Shown here piece by piece: positions 40,401 through 43,001 of a stretch of 64,000 bases of DNA; position 1 is the stretch's first letter; each line of letters begins with the position of its first letter. The notes beneath the pieces are model-generated. The model was not told the origin of the DNA and did no database searches. It saw only the letters and a program-made list of their open reading frames with translations. Made by a program: the position numbers and the translations under genes. Source of the DNA: Owenia fusiformis (Eukaryota; Annelida; Polychaeta; Sabellida; Oweniidae). The stretch spans positions 971,318 to 1,035,317 of the forward strand of contig CAIIXF020000012.1 of assembly GCA_903813345.2 (NCBI GenBank), read 5' to 3'.

Positions 40401-41267
40401 TACAGTGAATGAGGGGAGGTGGTGCCCGAGAGGGTGATTTCAATCTTCCTGGCCCTGCGTTCAACATAGCCAGCAAACAAGACAACACAGATTAATAATA
40501 AGACCTGCCATATTTAAATAGACCTAGAAGGTTGAAAGAGTGAGACACAATAATACAGTGGCCACTGGCAATCTCAAACTCGTCAAAGAATATTACATGT
40601 AGGGCGAAGGGGTGTAACATCGACACCATTTTGGGGTAACTTCGACATGTGGGGTAACTTCGACACCTTATTGTTTATTTGCTCTAATTTCCGATCTAGG
40701 GGGAAGCCATGTTTTTTTTCTCGCATGGATCGAGAGATCTCGCGAGATTTTAATTTTTCCAGAAATCAAACATGGCGGAAAACGGAAATTCTACTTCTAA
40801 TACATAACTGTCGAAGTTACCCCGTCTATTATGTCGACATTACCCCACACGTCGACATTTCACCCCTTTGCCCTAGACATCTATTGTTGGTTGAGGTTCT
40901 GTCCCAAAACGTTTAGGTCATTGATCCCATTCCCAGTAAGGAAAGAAATAGAACACTGCTATATGATAGAATCGATATGACTGCAATGGAAATTTGGAGA
41001 AATCGTCAGACAAATCCTGGGCGAGGCCAAAGATGGGGAAATATGAAAAGCTAAATCTTCATGGAGTGGAAAAATAAAAAAAGATGAAAAAATAAAAATT
41101 GGGGAGAATATAAAAGGTAATTGCGTCATTTCGTTGGAGTGAATCGTTCTGAGTCTCGATTTAATAATGTCTTCATATATCCATAAGTACCTCCGCAAAA
41201 TGATAAGATTGAGTATTCTCTAGATTAGCTGTAATTACCTGTCATTTGGAGGTCTATTGCTAGACAT
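1..41267 (-). CDS. NCOR1: Nuclear receptor corepressor (NCoR/SMRT family), 32 coding exons, 3' end outside window
   Basis: This is a scaffold corepressor that in known animals recruits HDAC3, TBL1 and GPS2 to unliganded nuclear receptors. Family-specific signatures seen: S-K-E-E-L-I, I-I-Y-A-E-N-R-K-K-A-E-K-A-H, P-L-Y-N-Q-P-S-D-T, Q-H-P-K-N-F-G-Y-I-A-S-F-L-E-R-K (SANT1), K-A-Q-C-K-N-F-Y-F-N-Y-K-R-K (SANT2), G-S-I-T-Q-G-T-P repeats and CoRNR-like boxes. Exons were placed by GT–AG sites and homology; phases agree at all 31 joins (8,366 nt coding seen). The start exon reads MSSNRPPNDR, like the family's M-S-S-S-G-Y-P-P-N-Q. The frame is open at base 1, so the C-terminus is missing. Invertebrates usually have one gene equally related to NCOR1 and NCOR2, so the symbol is nominal. 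Confidence 0.96.
1690..4505. repeat. 44-bp minisatellite, about 60 copies, in NCOR intron 31
   Basis: Units read like CTATTCATAAGGAATCTATT…CACTGAACAATTTCAG. Two variants (TCTATTC and TTATCAT types) form separate blocks, and ~480-bp higher-order blocks (3534–3990 and 4010–4440) are near copies. Interrupted at 3434–3533 by a copied exon edge. Confidence 0.97.
3434..3533 (-). pseudogene. Copy of NCOR exon 31 3' end with splice donor, inside the minisatellite
   Basis: Bases 3456–3533 repeat the last 78 nt of exon 31 (4525–4602) with only two or so differences, together with the CTTAC donor (3451–3455) and the ATATGTTA flank. It has no acceptor of its own. It shows the exon edge was swept into repeat amplification. 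Confidence 0.93.
4525..4668 (-). CDS. NCOR1: NCOR exon 31
   Basis: 144-nt exon encoding G-S-S-D-S-R-S-N-E…S-P-R-S-P-R-T-G-S-Q-S-M-L-A-A-S-H-Q. Acceptor ATTTAAG|GATC, donor TCAA|GTAAGT. The intron starts almost at once with a 44-bp minisatellite that holds a second copy of the last 78 nt of this exon. Confidence 0.82.
4995..5152 (-). CDS. NCOR1: NCOR exon 30
   Basis: Encodes S-P-V-M-L-G-Q-D-E-R-E-I-I-K-V-A-R-T-G then Q-A-S-P-Q and R-A-S-P-Q-G. Acceptor TTTTTAG|ATCC, donor CTGCAG|GTAAAA. Confidence 0.83.
5427..5540 (-). CDS. NCOR1: NCOR exon 29, S-P-rich
   Basis: Continues the R-S-P repeats (S-P-A-P-A-K-S-P-A-L-G-Q-S-P). Acceptor TCTGCAG|GTCA, donor CAAG|GTTAGA. Phase 2 on both sides. Confidence 0.82.
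5750..5970 (-). CDS. NCOR1: NCOR exon 28, S-R-S-P-rich
   Basis: Contains repeated (S)-R-S-P units separated by Q/I/P (S-R-S-P-S-Q-R-S-R-S-P-I-L). Such serines are typical proline-directed kinase sites (inference). Acceptor CTTACAG|GGGA, donor CTAG|GTAATT. Confidence 0.85.
6128..6417 (-). CDS. NCOR1: NCOR exon 27
   Basis: Low-complexity S/P/N-rich, ending A-Y-Q-G-P-W-K-L-K-R-V-L-E-Q. The donor CAG|GTTCTC is weak; the choice is supported by phase with exon 28. Confidence 0.8.
6708..6809 (-). CDS. NCOR1: NCOR exon 26, second CoRNR box and Q-A repeat
   Basis: Encodes E-H-I-D-A-I-I-Q-Q-D-Y-S-K-K-K then repeated Q-A. With exon 25 this reads I-T-L-G-E-H-I-D-A-I-I-Q-Q-D-Y, matching vertebrate I-T-L-A-D-H-I-C-Q-I-I-T-Q-D-F, a receptor-binding site. 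Confidence 0.94.
6993..7095 (-). repeat. Three decayed copies of the NCOR exon 25 donor junction
   Basis: TTCACT(T/C)AC(C/A)AAGGGTG occurs near 6993, 7024 and 7069 as well as at the real junction (7103–7120). On the minus strand, two of the copies give CTTG|GTGAGTGA or CTTG|GTAAGTGA, still consensus donors. Confidence 0.8.
7113..7230 (-). CDS. NCOR1: NCOR exon 25
   Basis: Ends S-D-S-R-A-I-T-L, leading into the CoRNR box of exon 26, as vertebrate H-R-L-I-T-L-A-D-H leads into its box. Donor CTTG|GTAAGT. Three degraded copies of this donor junction follow in the intron. Confidence 0.92.
7362..7542 (-). CDS. NCOR1: NCOR exon 24
   Basis: Proline/glutamine-rich, with a short repeat P-P-G-A-Q-T-A-P-P-G-A-Q. 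Acceptor TTAATAG|GTCG, donor CCAAG|GTAAAA. Confidence 0.85.
7811..10169 (-). CDS. NCOR1: NCOR exon 23, large exon with I-T-Q-G-T-P repeats and first CoRNR-like box
   Basis: 2,359-nt exon. Three G-S-I-(T/S)-(Q/H)-G-(T/I)-P repeats, then D-F-L-T-A-Q-Q-M-Q…R-L-S-P-R, are NCoR/SMRT signatures in the repression region. Near the end, A-A-N-L-I-D-A-I-I-E-H-Q-I fits the CoRNR box (I/L-x-x-I/V-I) that binds unliganded receptors. R/E/Q-rich helices (H-E-R-E-I-R-R-Q-Q) lie between. The ATG at 10140 is internal. Acceptor CTTTCAG|CTCA, donor CCTGG|GTAAGA. Confidence 0.96.
10412..10753 (-). CDS. NCOR1: NCOR exon 22
   Basis: Opens G-P-Q-G-D-R-D-R-G-S-H-H-E-S-D and ends with R-D-L-I-H-S-A-I-E-R-N-L-T-L, a short hydrophobic helix-like segment. 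The ATG at 10700 is internal methionine, not a start: the frame is open across the acceptor. Confidence 0.88.
10947..11162 (-). CDS. NCOR1: NCOR exon 21, proline-rich
   Basis: Low-complexity P/D/T/K-rich segment ending S-A-T-M-S-A-D-E-G-P-H-S. Acceptor TTTCAG|ACAA, donor ATAG|GTAAAT. A mariner-type end and a 20-bp minisatellite lie in the intron just upstream. Confidence 0.88.
11194..11475. repeat. Mariner-type terminal repeat followed by a 20-bp minisatellite
   Basis: TA then CAGGGTGTCCATAAAGTCTC (11192–11213) is a typical mariner-like end; no matching right end was found. From 11266, about ten 20-bp units (ACTCGCCAGATGAACTGCCA and variants) follow. The long frames across them are repeat artefacts. 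Confidence 0.85.
11688..11847 (-). CDS. NCOR1: NCOR exon 20, acidic stretch
   Basis: Dense in D, E and S (S-D-E-D-I-S-S-S-D-E-D-N-G-E-D-N), as in the acidic region following SANT2 in vertebrates. Donor CATG|GTAGGT. Confidence 0.9.
12261..12403 (-). CDS. NCOR1: NCOR exon 19, SANT2 main part
   Basis: Encodes G-L-K-E-H-G-R-D-W-E-T-I-A-N-L-V-G-T-K-S followed by A-Q-C-K-N-F-Y-F-N-Y-K-R-K. SANT2 reads histone tails in the family. Donor CGA|GTAAGT. Confidence 0.97.
12404..13029. other. NCOR intron 18, repeated intronic DNA
   Basis: Contains a ~120-bp tandem duplication (GTTGAAGTTGTTA…GACTGTAGAATTCTTGAC near 12456 and 12580). AATAAATGTTAAAAAGGAGC recurs near 12768, and a mariner-like CAGGGTGTC end lies at 12909. 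No coding signal. Confidence 0.6.
13030..14274. mobile_element. TTAA-flanked (piggyBac-like) MITE, copy A, carrying another MITE
   Basis: Ends AGGCCCCATGTAAAGTTTAA and, inverted, AGTCCCCGTCTAAAGTTTGA; flanked on both sides by TTAA (13026–13029, 14275–14278), the target signature of piggyBac. About 830 bp without the inner insertion, matching copy B at 27407–28238. No transposase, so non-autonomous. Confidence 0.85.
13518..13929. mobile_element. Harbinger-like MITE inserted in the TTAA MITE
   Basis: 412 bp with ~50-bp terminal inverted repeats (GGGGAGGCATCAAAAG…). TTA is duplicated at both sides (13515–13517, 13930–13932). The uninterrupted site in copy B has a single TTA at 27896–27898, which proves the boundaries. 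The 3-bp TTA duplication fits PIF/Harbinger. Confidence 0.88.
14473..14526 (-). CDS. NCOR1: NCOR exon 18, SANT2 start
   Basis: 54-nt exon encoding S-R-W-T-D-E-E-M-D-K-A-K-K, the opening helix of SANT2 (vertebrate S-R-W-T-E-E-E-M-E-V-A-K-K-G). Its 5' part and acceptor are copied about 96 bp upstream in the intron. Confidence 0.95.
14527..15387. repeat. NCOR intron 17 with copied exon 18 acceptor and short tandem repeats
   Basis: TCCATCTAGATGTGTCACTG through TTATCTACAACAAAATTATA (about 14601–14650) repeats the exon 18 acceptor junction at 14504–14545. Near 15082–15140 a ~23-bp unit (TGTGGTGGTATTCATGGTAT) is repeated. Otherwise nothing coding. Confidence 0.75.
15388..15498 (-). CDS. NCOR1: NCOR exon 17
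   Basis: Encodes E-L-T-D-E-I-T-K-C-C-V-A-C-I-N-R-I-A-R-K-V. Three cysteines (C-C-x2-C) may extend the preceding cluster. It then runs into a P/E-rich link to SANT2. Donor GAAG|GTATGT. Confidence 0.82.
15917..16032 (-). CDS. NCOR1: NCOR exon 16, cysteine cluster part 2 and basic patch
   Basis: Continues C-P-V-P-T-C-K-T-P-K-R-K-V-K-R-L-R-P-L, giving two more cysteines and a strongly basic stretch that could be a nuclear localisation signal. Donor ATGG|GTACGT. Confidence 0.85.
16033..16556. other. NCOR intron 15, no feature seen
   Basis: AT-rich intronic sequence with two related ~30-bp stretches (GTGTATACGAGGCGACCATT, GTGTATACAAGGGGTCCATT). Nothing else recognised. Confidence 0.5.
16557..16734 (-). 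CDS. NCOR1: NCOR exon 15, cysteine cluster part 1
   Basis: Encodes L-H-N-C-A-V-C-K, then S-R-P-I-T-K-S-H-C-S-Q-Y-Y-G-L, then R-V-C-S-S-C-R-C-R-S-V-R-R-R-Y-T. Paired C-x2-C motifs suggest zinc binding. I do not recall such a module between the SANT domains of human NCOR1. Two AG acceptors 3 nt apart are possible (exon end 16734 or 16731), both in frame. Confidence 0.85.
17057..17181 (-). CDS. NCOR1: NCOR exon 14, acidic linker
   Basis: Encodes S-K-D-E-A-T-D-E-V-K-M-E-V and E-K-T-G-D-A-E-E-T-K. It corresponds in place to the K/E-rich linker of vertebrate NCoR. Donor AAAAG|GTAATT. Confidence 0.82.
17182..18449. other. NCOR intron 13, no gene seen
   Basis: AT-rich. A 93-codon frame at 17690–17971 (plus) has no recognisable motif or splice support. 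A CACGTGAC E-box-like site lies near 17466. Confidence 0.5.
18450..18574 (-). CDS. NCOR1: NCOR exon 13, linker
   Basis: Charged linker (K-K-E-K-D-E-V-V, V-K-E-E-P-K-S-P) after SANT1. Acceptor TATCCAG|CCTA is pyrimidine-poor, but phase agrees on both sides. K-E-E-P resembles a SUMO-type motif (inference only). Confidence 0.8.
19118..19690. mobile_element. TA-flanked mariner-like MITE
   Basis: Ends CACTCCCCTTCATAA and inverted CACTCCCCTCCATAA, with TA at both sides (19116–19117, 19691–19692). Inside is a ~140-bp tandem duplication (ATTACCCAAATTAAA…GGGATAATGCTCA) and an inverted pair GACGATTCTCGGTTTGGAGA. No transposase. Confidence 0.8.
19969..20237. repeat. Purine-rich minisatellite (GATTGGGAAAG)
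   Basis: Irregular repeats of GATTGGGAAAGGTTGGGAAA on the plus strand. A long strand-biased purine run able to form triplex-type structure. The 160-codon minus frame through it is an artefact. Confidence 0.85.
20256..20563. mobile_element. MITE with GGTGAATTCGTACGATCC-type ends
   Basis: The left end GGGGTGGTGAATTCGTACGA and the inverted right end GGGGCCGTGAATTCGTACAG match, as do the inner ATCCGGATAAATTT blocks. About 308 bp, non-coding, ending 45 bp from the exon 12 donor. Confidence 0.7.
20608..20721 (-). CDS. NCOR1: NCOR exon 12, SANT1 end
   Basis: Encodes T-V-E-E-C-V-Q-Y-Y-Y-H-S-K-K-S-E-N-Y-K-Q, matching vertebrate S-V-P-D-C-V-L-Y-Y-Y-L-T-K-K-N-E-N-Y-K. The basic tail follows. Donor CAG|GTGAGT. 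Confidence 0.96.
21150..22245. repeat. Composite repeat: ~130-bp tandem units with ATGGCGGCCAT cores and an ACGG microsatellite
   Basis: Five or six units of AGTGTCATTAGACAGTGTGC…CAAATATGAACAAAATCGCT…GAGTTATAGTAAAA, each ending in ATGGC(G/A)GCCATTTTTC. (ACGT/ACGG)n follows at 22151–22196. Outer ends CGAATCCCATCGAAC and GTTCGATGGGATAA are roughly inverted, so the whole may be one non-autonomous element. Confidence 0.8.
22570..22803 (-). CDS. NCOR1: NCOR exon 11, deacetylase activation domain and SANT1 start
   Basis: Covers A-V-I-P-P-V-L-L-D, the N-G-L-I-E-D-S-M motif and N-V-W-T-L-P-E-K-E-T-F-K-E-K-Y-L-Q-H-P-K. This is the first SANT (DAD) domain, which in the family binds and activates HDAC3 with inositol phosphate as bridge. 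Ends S-F-L-E-R-K|GTAGGT. Confidence 0.97.
22806..22935. repeat. 24-bp minisatellite
   Basis: Five units of GGAGTCATGGATAATCACATGTGG directly beside the exon 11 acceptor (22804–22805). Confidence 0.9.
23214..23603. repeat. ~98-bp tandem repeat, four copies
   Basis: Units of TTCCATGCGCCACATTACCT…GCAAAAACGTGTGGATGATG…CAATATTTTGTTTTT, very similar to each other, suggesting recent expansion. The 108-codon frame is an artefact. Confidence 0.95.
23604..24777. other. NCOR intron 10, with a cluster of GATTGG motifs
   Basis: No coding signal. From 24610 to 24770 there are five ATTGG sequences (inverted CCAAT), several as CTGATTGGTT, spaced 20–50 bp. Confidence 0.5.
24778..24871 (-). CDS. NCOR1: NCOR exon 10
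   Basis: Reads A-R-S-D-V-E-M-E-Q-I-I-E-G-L-H-E-Q-E, equivalent to the vertebrate A-R-S-E-H-E-I-S-E-I-I-D-G-L-S-E-Q-E. Donor GAG|GTATGT. Confidence 0.95.
25299..25471 (-). CDS. NCOR1: NCOR exon 9, deacetylase-activation region
   Basis: Encodes E-R-Y-D-Q-L-M-Q-V-W-L-K-K-I-E-R-I-E-N-N, then T-R-E-F-Y-E-R-I-F-P-E-I, matching the vertebrate residues just ahead of the deacetylase activation domain. Donor CAAG|GTTAGT. Confidence 0.96.
25902..25968 (-). CDS. NCOR1: NCOR exon 8
   Basis: 67-nt exon encoding H-M-I-F-K-K-R-L-M-L-H-F-K-K-R-H-Q-A-R-K-I, matching the vertebrate K-L-I-L-F-F-K-R-R-N-H-A-R-K. The frame is fixed by the split lysine codon from exon 7. Confidence 0.93.
26129..26204. mobile_element. 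Very short TA-flanked mariner-type MITE
   Basis: 76 bp: TA, CAGGGTGTTAAAAAAGTCTC… and the inverted end GACTTTGCGGACACCCTG, TA. The ends belong to the same family as 11194 and 34261. Confidence 0.8.
26351..26415 (-). CDS. NCOR1: NCOR exon 7
   Basis: Short exon reading L-T-F-Q-P-L-Y-N-Q-P-S-D-T-A-V-Y-H-E-N-K-R, the hallmark P-L-Y-N-Q-P-S-D-T segment before the deacetylase activation domain. Donor CGCAA|GTAAGA. Confidence 0.95.
26601..26799. mobile_element. TA-flanked MITE with CAGGGTGAC ends
   Basis: 199 bp bounded by CAGGGTGACG and AGGTCACCCTG with TA on both sides (26599–26600, 26800–26801). Non-coding. It ends about 30 bp from the exon 6 donor. Confidence 0.75.
26832..27014 (-). CDS. NCOR1: NCOR exon 6, coiled coil and Y-A-E-N-R-K-K region
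   Basis: Begins Q-Q-L-E-E-Q-A, completing the coiled coil, and includes A-Q-I-I-Y-A-E-N-R-K-K-A-E-K-A-H, nearly identical to the vertebrate I-I-Y-D-E-N-R-K-K-A-E. Donor GGA|GTAAGT. Confidence 0.96.
27407..28238. mobile_element. TTAA-flanked (piggyBac-like) MITE, copy B (uninterrupted)
   Basis: 832 bp, TTAA at 27403–27406 and 28239–28242. Closely matches copy A (13030–14274) along its length, apart from A's inner insertion. It ends about 20 bp from the exon 5 donor. Confidence 0.87.
28260..28445 (-). CDS. NCOR1: NCOR exon 5, coiled-coil start
   Basis: Contains K-A-S-K-E-E-L-I-N-S-I-S-R-I-D-R-E-I, the start of the conserved coiled coil that in vertebrates binds GPS2/TBL1, ending F-K-K-K-Q. 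Donor CAA|GTAAGA. A MITE ends only about 20 bp past the donor. Confidence 0.95.
28446..33319. other. NCOR intron 4, mostly unassigned
   Basis: AT-rich, no supportable gene. At 30462–30491 there is a perfect hairpin (CATGGGCTTTCAA/TTGAAAGCCCATG) between direct repeats of TATTCATGAAACCA. A G/C-rich patch at 29785–30030 (GGGCC runs) looks like part of an interspersed repeat. A 113-codon frame at 31936 has no recognisable domain. (The stretch belongs to the introns on either side of exons 4 and 5.). Confidence 0.5.
33320..33497 (-). CDS. NCOR1: NCOR exon 4, residues about 117–176
   Basis: Acceptor ATTACAG|GAGT, donor GCACA|GTGAGT. Encodes S-A-A-E-Q-Y-S-Y-N-R-Y-E-R then an alanine/arginine-rich helix-like end. 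The 5' half with its acceptor is copied about 125 bp upstream in the intron (33546–33629). Confidence 0.9.
33546..33629 (-). pseudogene. Copy of NCOR exon 4 5' half with acceptor
   Basis: 84 bp nearly identical to 33421–33504, differing at one base that leaves the encoded tyrosine unchanged (TAC/TAT). It keeps TTACAG|GAGTGC but has no donor; read-through soon meets a stop in the intron. It lies upstream of the true exon in transcription order. Confidence 0.93.
33630..33653. repeat. TATTG microsatellite
   Basis: Short (TATTG)n tract just outside the copied exon 4 edge. Confidence 0.85.
34261..35233 (-). mobile_element. Mariner-type DNA transposon, decayed
   Basis: Ends CAGGGTGTCCAAAAAAACAG and inverted CAGGGTGTCCAAAAAAGCAG, extended similarity to about 40 bp, TA at both sides (34259–34260, 35234–35235). 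The minus frame at 34454–34729 includes W-A-A-H-S-P-D-L-N-P, the transposase C-terminal motif (W-P-x-x-S-P-D-L-N-P). At 973 bp it is shorter than a full ~1.3 kb element, with the transposase broken and the N-terminal region unrecognisable. Confidence 0.87.
35340..38051 (-). repeat. Tandem array of ~104-bp units made from NCOR exon 3 and its donor
   Basis: About 25 intact units plus a decayed one at the left, abutting true exon 3. Each carries the last ~75 nt of exon 3 (E-P-P-R-R-R-P-T-L-L-G-E-Q-Y-H-A-T-R) and GAGAG|GTAAGT, then ~27 bp of intron. Most donors are intact; the unit at 35547 has AT and that at 35858 has GC in place of GT. In-frame read-through meets TAA at the donor. Units lack the native acceptor; the AT-rich spacer ends AAAAG|AGCA. 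Confidence 0.95.
38052..38179 (-). CDS. NCOR1: NCOR exon 3, parent of the tandem exon array
   Basis: Acceptor TATTTAG|GGAG, donor GAGAG|GTAAGT. It encodes a Q-Q-Q-R-E-Q-E-P-P-R-R-R-P-T-L-L stretch that matches the family's L-R-R-R-P-S-L-L motif near the N-terminus. Its 3' half, donor and about 27 bp of intron are repeated about 25 more times immediately downstream in the intron. This copy alone has the full 5' half and a proper acceptor, so I take it as the functional exon. Confidence 0.92.
38412..38604 (-). CDS. NCOR1: NCOR exon 2, residues about 10–74
   Basis: Acceptor TTAACAG|GGGT and donor CAG|GTATGC. Proline/glycine/tyrosine-rich, with a basic Y-K-R-P-R-T patch that may aid nuclear localisation (inference). 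This region is disordered in the family. Confidence 0.9.
38605..40600. other. NCOR intron 1, first part
   Basis: No gene seen. 38820–38915 looks like a fragment of an interspersed repeat. 39390–39560 holds three ~70-bp repeats (CACAGACACGGGAACAAGAG). Confidence 0.5.
40601..40874. mobile_element. MITE with ~67-bp inverted ends
   Basis: AGGGCGAAGGGGTGTAACAT and inverted AGGGCAAAGGGGTGAAATGT. Each arm contains repeated GGGGTAA(C/T)(T/G)TCGACA. No coding. Confidence 0.78.
41239..41267 (-). CDS. NCOR1: NCOR exon 1 (start codon)
   Basis: Start ATG at 41267, donor CAG|GTAATT. It encodes M-S-S-N-R-P-P-N-D, matching the N-terminus of vertebrate NCoR in position and composition. The next exon continues in frame. 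Confidence 0.85.
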
Positions 41268-41282
41268 CTTGTTTCTGCATGA

Positions 41283-41300
41283 TGACGTCACAACATGGCG
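41283..41300. promoter_or_regulatory. CRE-like palindrome and YY1-like site just upstream of the NCOR start codon
   Basis: TGACGTCA is a full consensus CREB/ATF site, lying 16–23 bp before the ATG. It is followed by CAACATGGCG, which resembles the YY1 core found near start sites of housekeeping genes. The function is inferred from motif identity only. Confidence 0.45.
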
Positions 41301-41890
41301 CACCTGTCGACACTGAACGAAAAGCAAAAAAACATCAACTTTCACCGGGATAATACAAATGTTCTGAATCAGCTTGTGCGGTCAATGTGTTTCAGCCGTA
41401 ACAGTCAATAAAGAAAATATCAAACAAACAACTCCATTTCTGACTCATCAAGATTTGTTTTTAATTAGTTCATGTTTTCAGCCCCAGCCTGAGTTAATGT
41501 GTTAATCAATGCATGGGCGTATATTTTCTGGATACCTGAAATATGTTCATGATCAATGTGCATTTCAGTTCTCTGTGGCCACCATGACTCGAATTGTTCT
41601 GTACAAGTAACATTTTCAATTGTTTAGTCACATGGTTGCTCCAGTTCAGTAGAAGTTCTGCTACTTCAGGTACATTTATTTCAATTTTCATGTGCAACCA
41701 GATTGATAGTCTTTCAATCATACATGCAATTTCAATTTTAAACATGAAATAAGATGGGGTAATTCAACCCCTAAAAAGAGAATCTTAGCGACCACAGGCA
41801 AATCGCAAATGATAATGAGTAAAATGACACAGATAAAAAATGACCCAGCCATTTGGTAAACCATCCTAAGTGAATGTTTCATTAAATGAG

Positions 41891-42130
41891 CTTGGGGGCT
41901 GTTTCTCGAAACTTATCGTTATATTAAGGAATCGTTAATTGCGAATCATAGATTCGTTTCTATGGACACCGCATCGTTTATGGAATAAAGAGACCCCAAT
42001 TCGCACTCGTAAAATCAATCATGGTAAAAATCAAGACGTCATTGCGAATCGTAAATTTTCAAGAAACAGAAAAATCGTTATTAAATTGAATTAACGATTC
42101 GTTAATAACGAAACTTTCGAGAAATGGCCT
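41891..42130. mobile_element. Foldback MITE between NCOR and RAD51D
   Basis: GGGGGCTGTTTCTCGAAACT and inverted GGAGGCCATTTCTCGAAAGT, with further internal pairing (ATCGTTAATTGCGAATC). About 240 bp. Confidence 0.75.
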
Positions 42131-42950
42131 CCAGGGCACAGGAAAGGGGGTTATCACAGATTTTTTTCAATAATTTTTATTTTTGGAGACAGATTTGAAT
42201 TTAGCACTTAATCTCATGTACAGCACATGTACAATTTTAATTTTTATGATAAGACTGGTTTTCCTATGTTGAGGCTCAATTTCTAACACAATTCCAATAA
42301 AATACTTGGGAGCATTGCATGGTTACCGTAACTTTCGATGGGGATTTCTAGACACTTCATGCAACTTTATTCTCGTGTATTGTCATTTGTTCTCAGAAAT
42401 CGTTGTCTTGCAACAAGTCTTTAAACCCTCCCTTTTTTACTTTATCATATTTAGCTGGGGTATGAATAGATGAGGGAGTCACAAGGGCTGAATCAAGACT
42501 ATAAACATGTCTCCACTCTATCTCACTTTATAGGTGTGTTTTTACTGTATAACATCACACAAGTCACGTTGATCTTTTAATTTCTTTTATTTATTTTTCA
42601 TTATAAAGCACACCTTCGAAATGGTAGTACATATTGCACATTTATATTCATTCTCAGTTTTTTAATTGAAATGGAGAAGATACATGGTTACATGTACTCG
42701 CATATGTACAATGTGATTATCTGATTATCAAAGTGTATTTAGAAAATTAAATGTTAGTCTACATTATTCATTCATGGATTAGACAGGACTAGTCAGTATT
42801 CCTCAAATGTCCCCACACATTGTCATGTGTCCTCACCATCATATGTCATCATCCTATGTCCTCATATGTCCTTATGTATCATCCTATGTCTAACATATGC
42901 TCATACATCATCTTGCATATACCAGTATTTCCTTTCGTTTATAAGTTCTG
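42131..42950. other. Intergenic, RAD51D downstream
   Basis: Probable RAD51D 3' UTR and downstream DNA. TTTATT at 42587 would be an AATAAA poly(A) signal on the minus strand (weak evidence). Short (CATATGTC)-like repeats at 42790–42905. Confidence 0.4.
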
Positions 42951-43001
42951 TCAAGTCACCCCTGTGTCTTTTATTGCAATCATGGTGCTGCCACCTATCA
43001 C
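42951..43001 (-). CDS. RAD51D: RAD51D exon 7 (stop)
   Basis: Acceptor TTTCAG|GTGA; reads [16 protein letters not shown] then TGA. Little homology remains here, but phase and total length fit a RAD51D C-terminus. Confidence 0.75.
   Translation of the reverse strand: MIGGSTMIAIKDTGVT

Noticed and set aside
40647-40916. 89-codon plus frame across the MITE in intron 1
   Set aside because: It runs through the inverted-repeat element and has no protein-like features.
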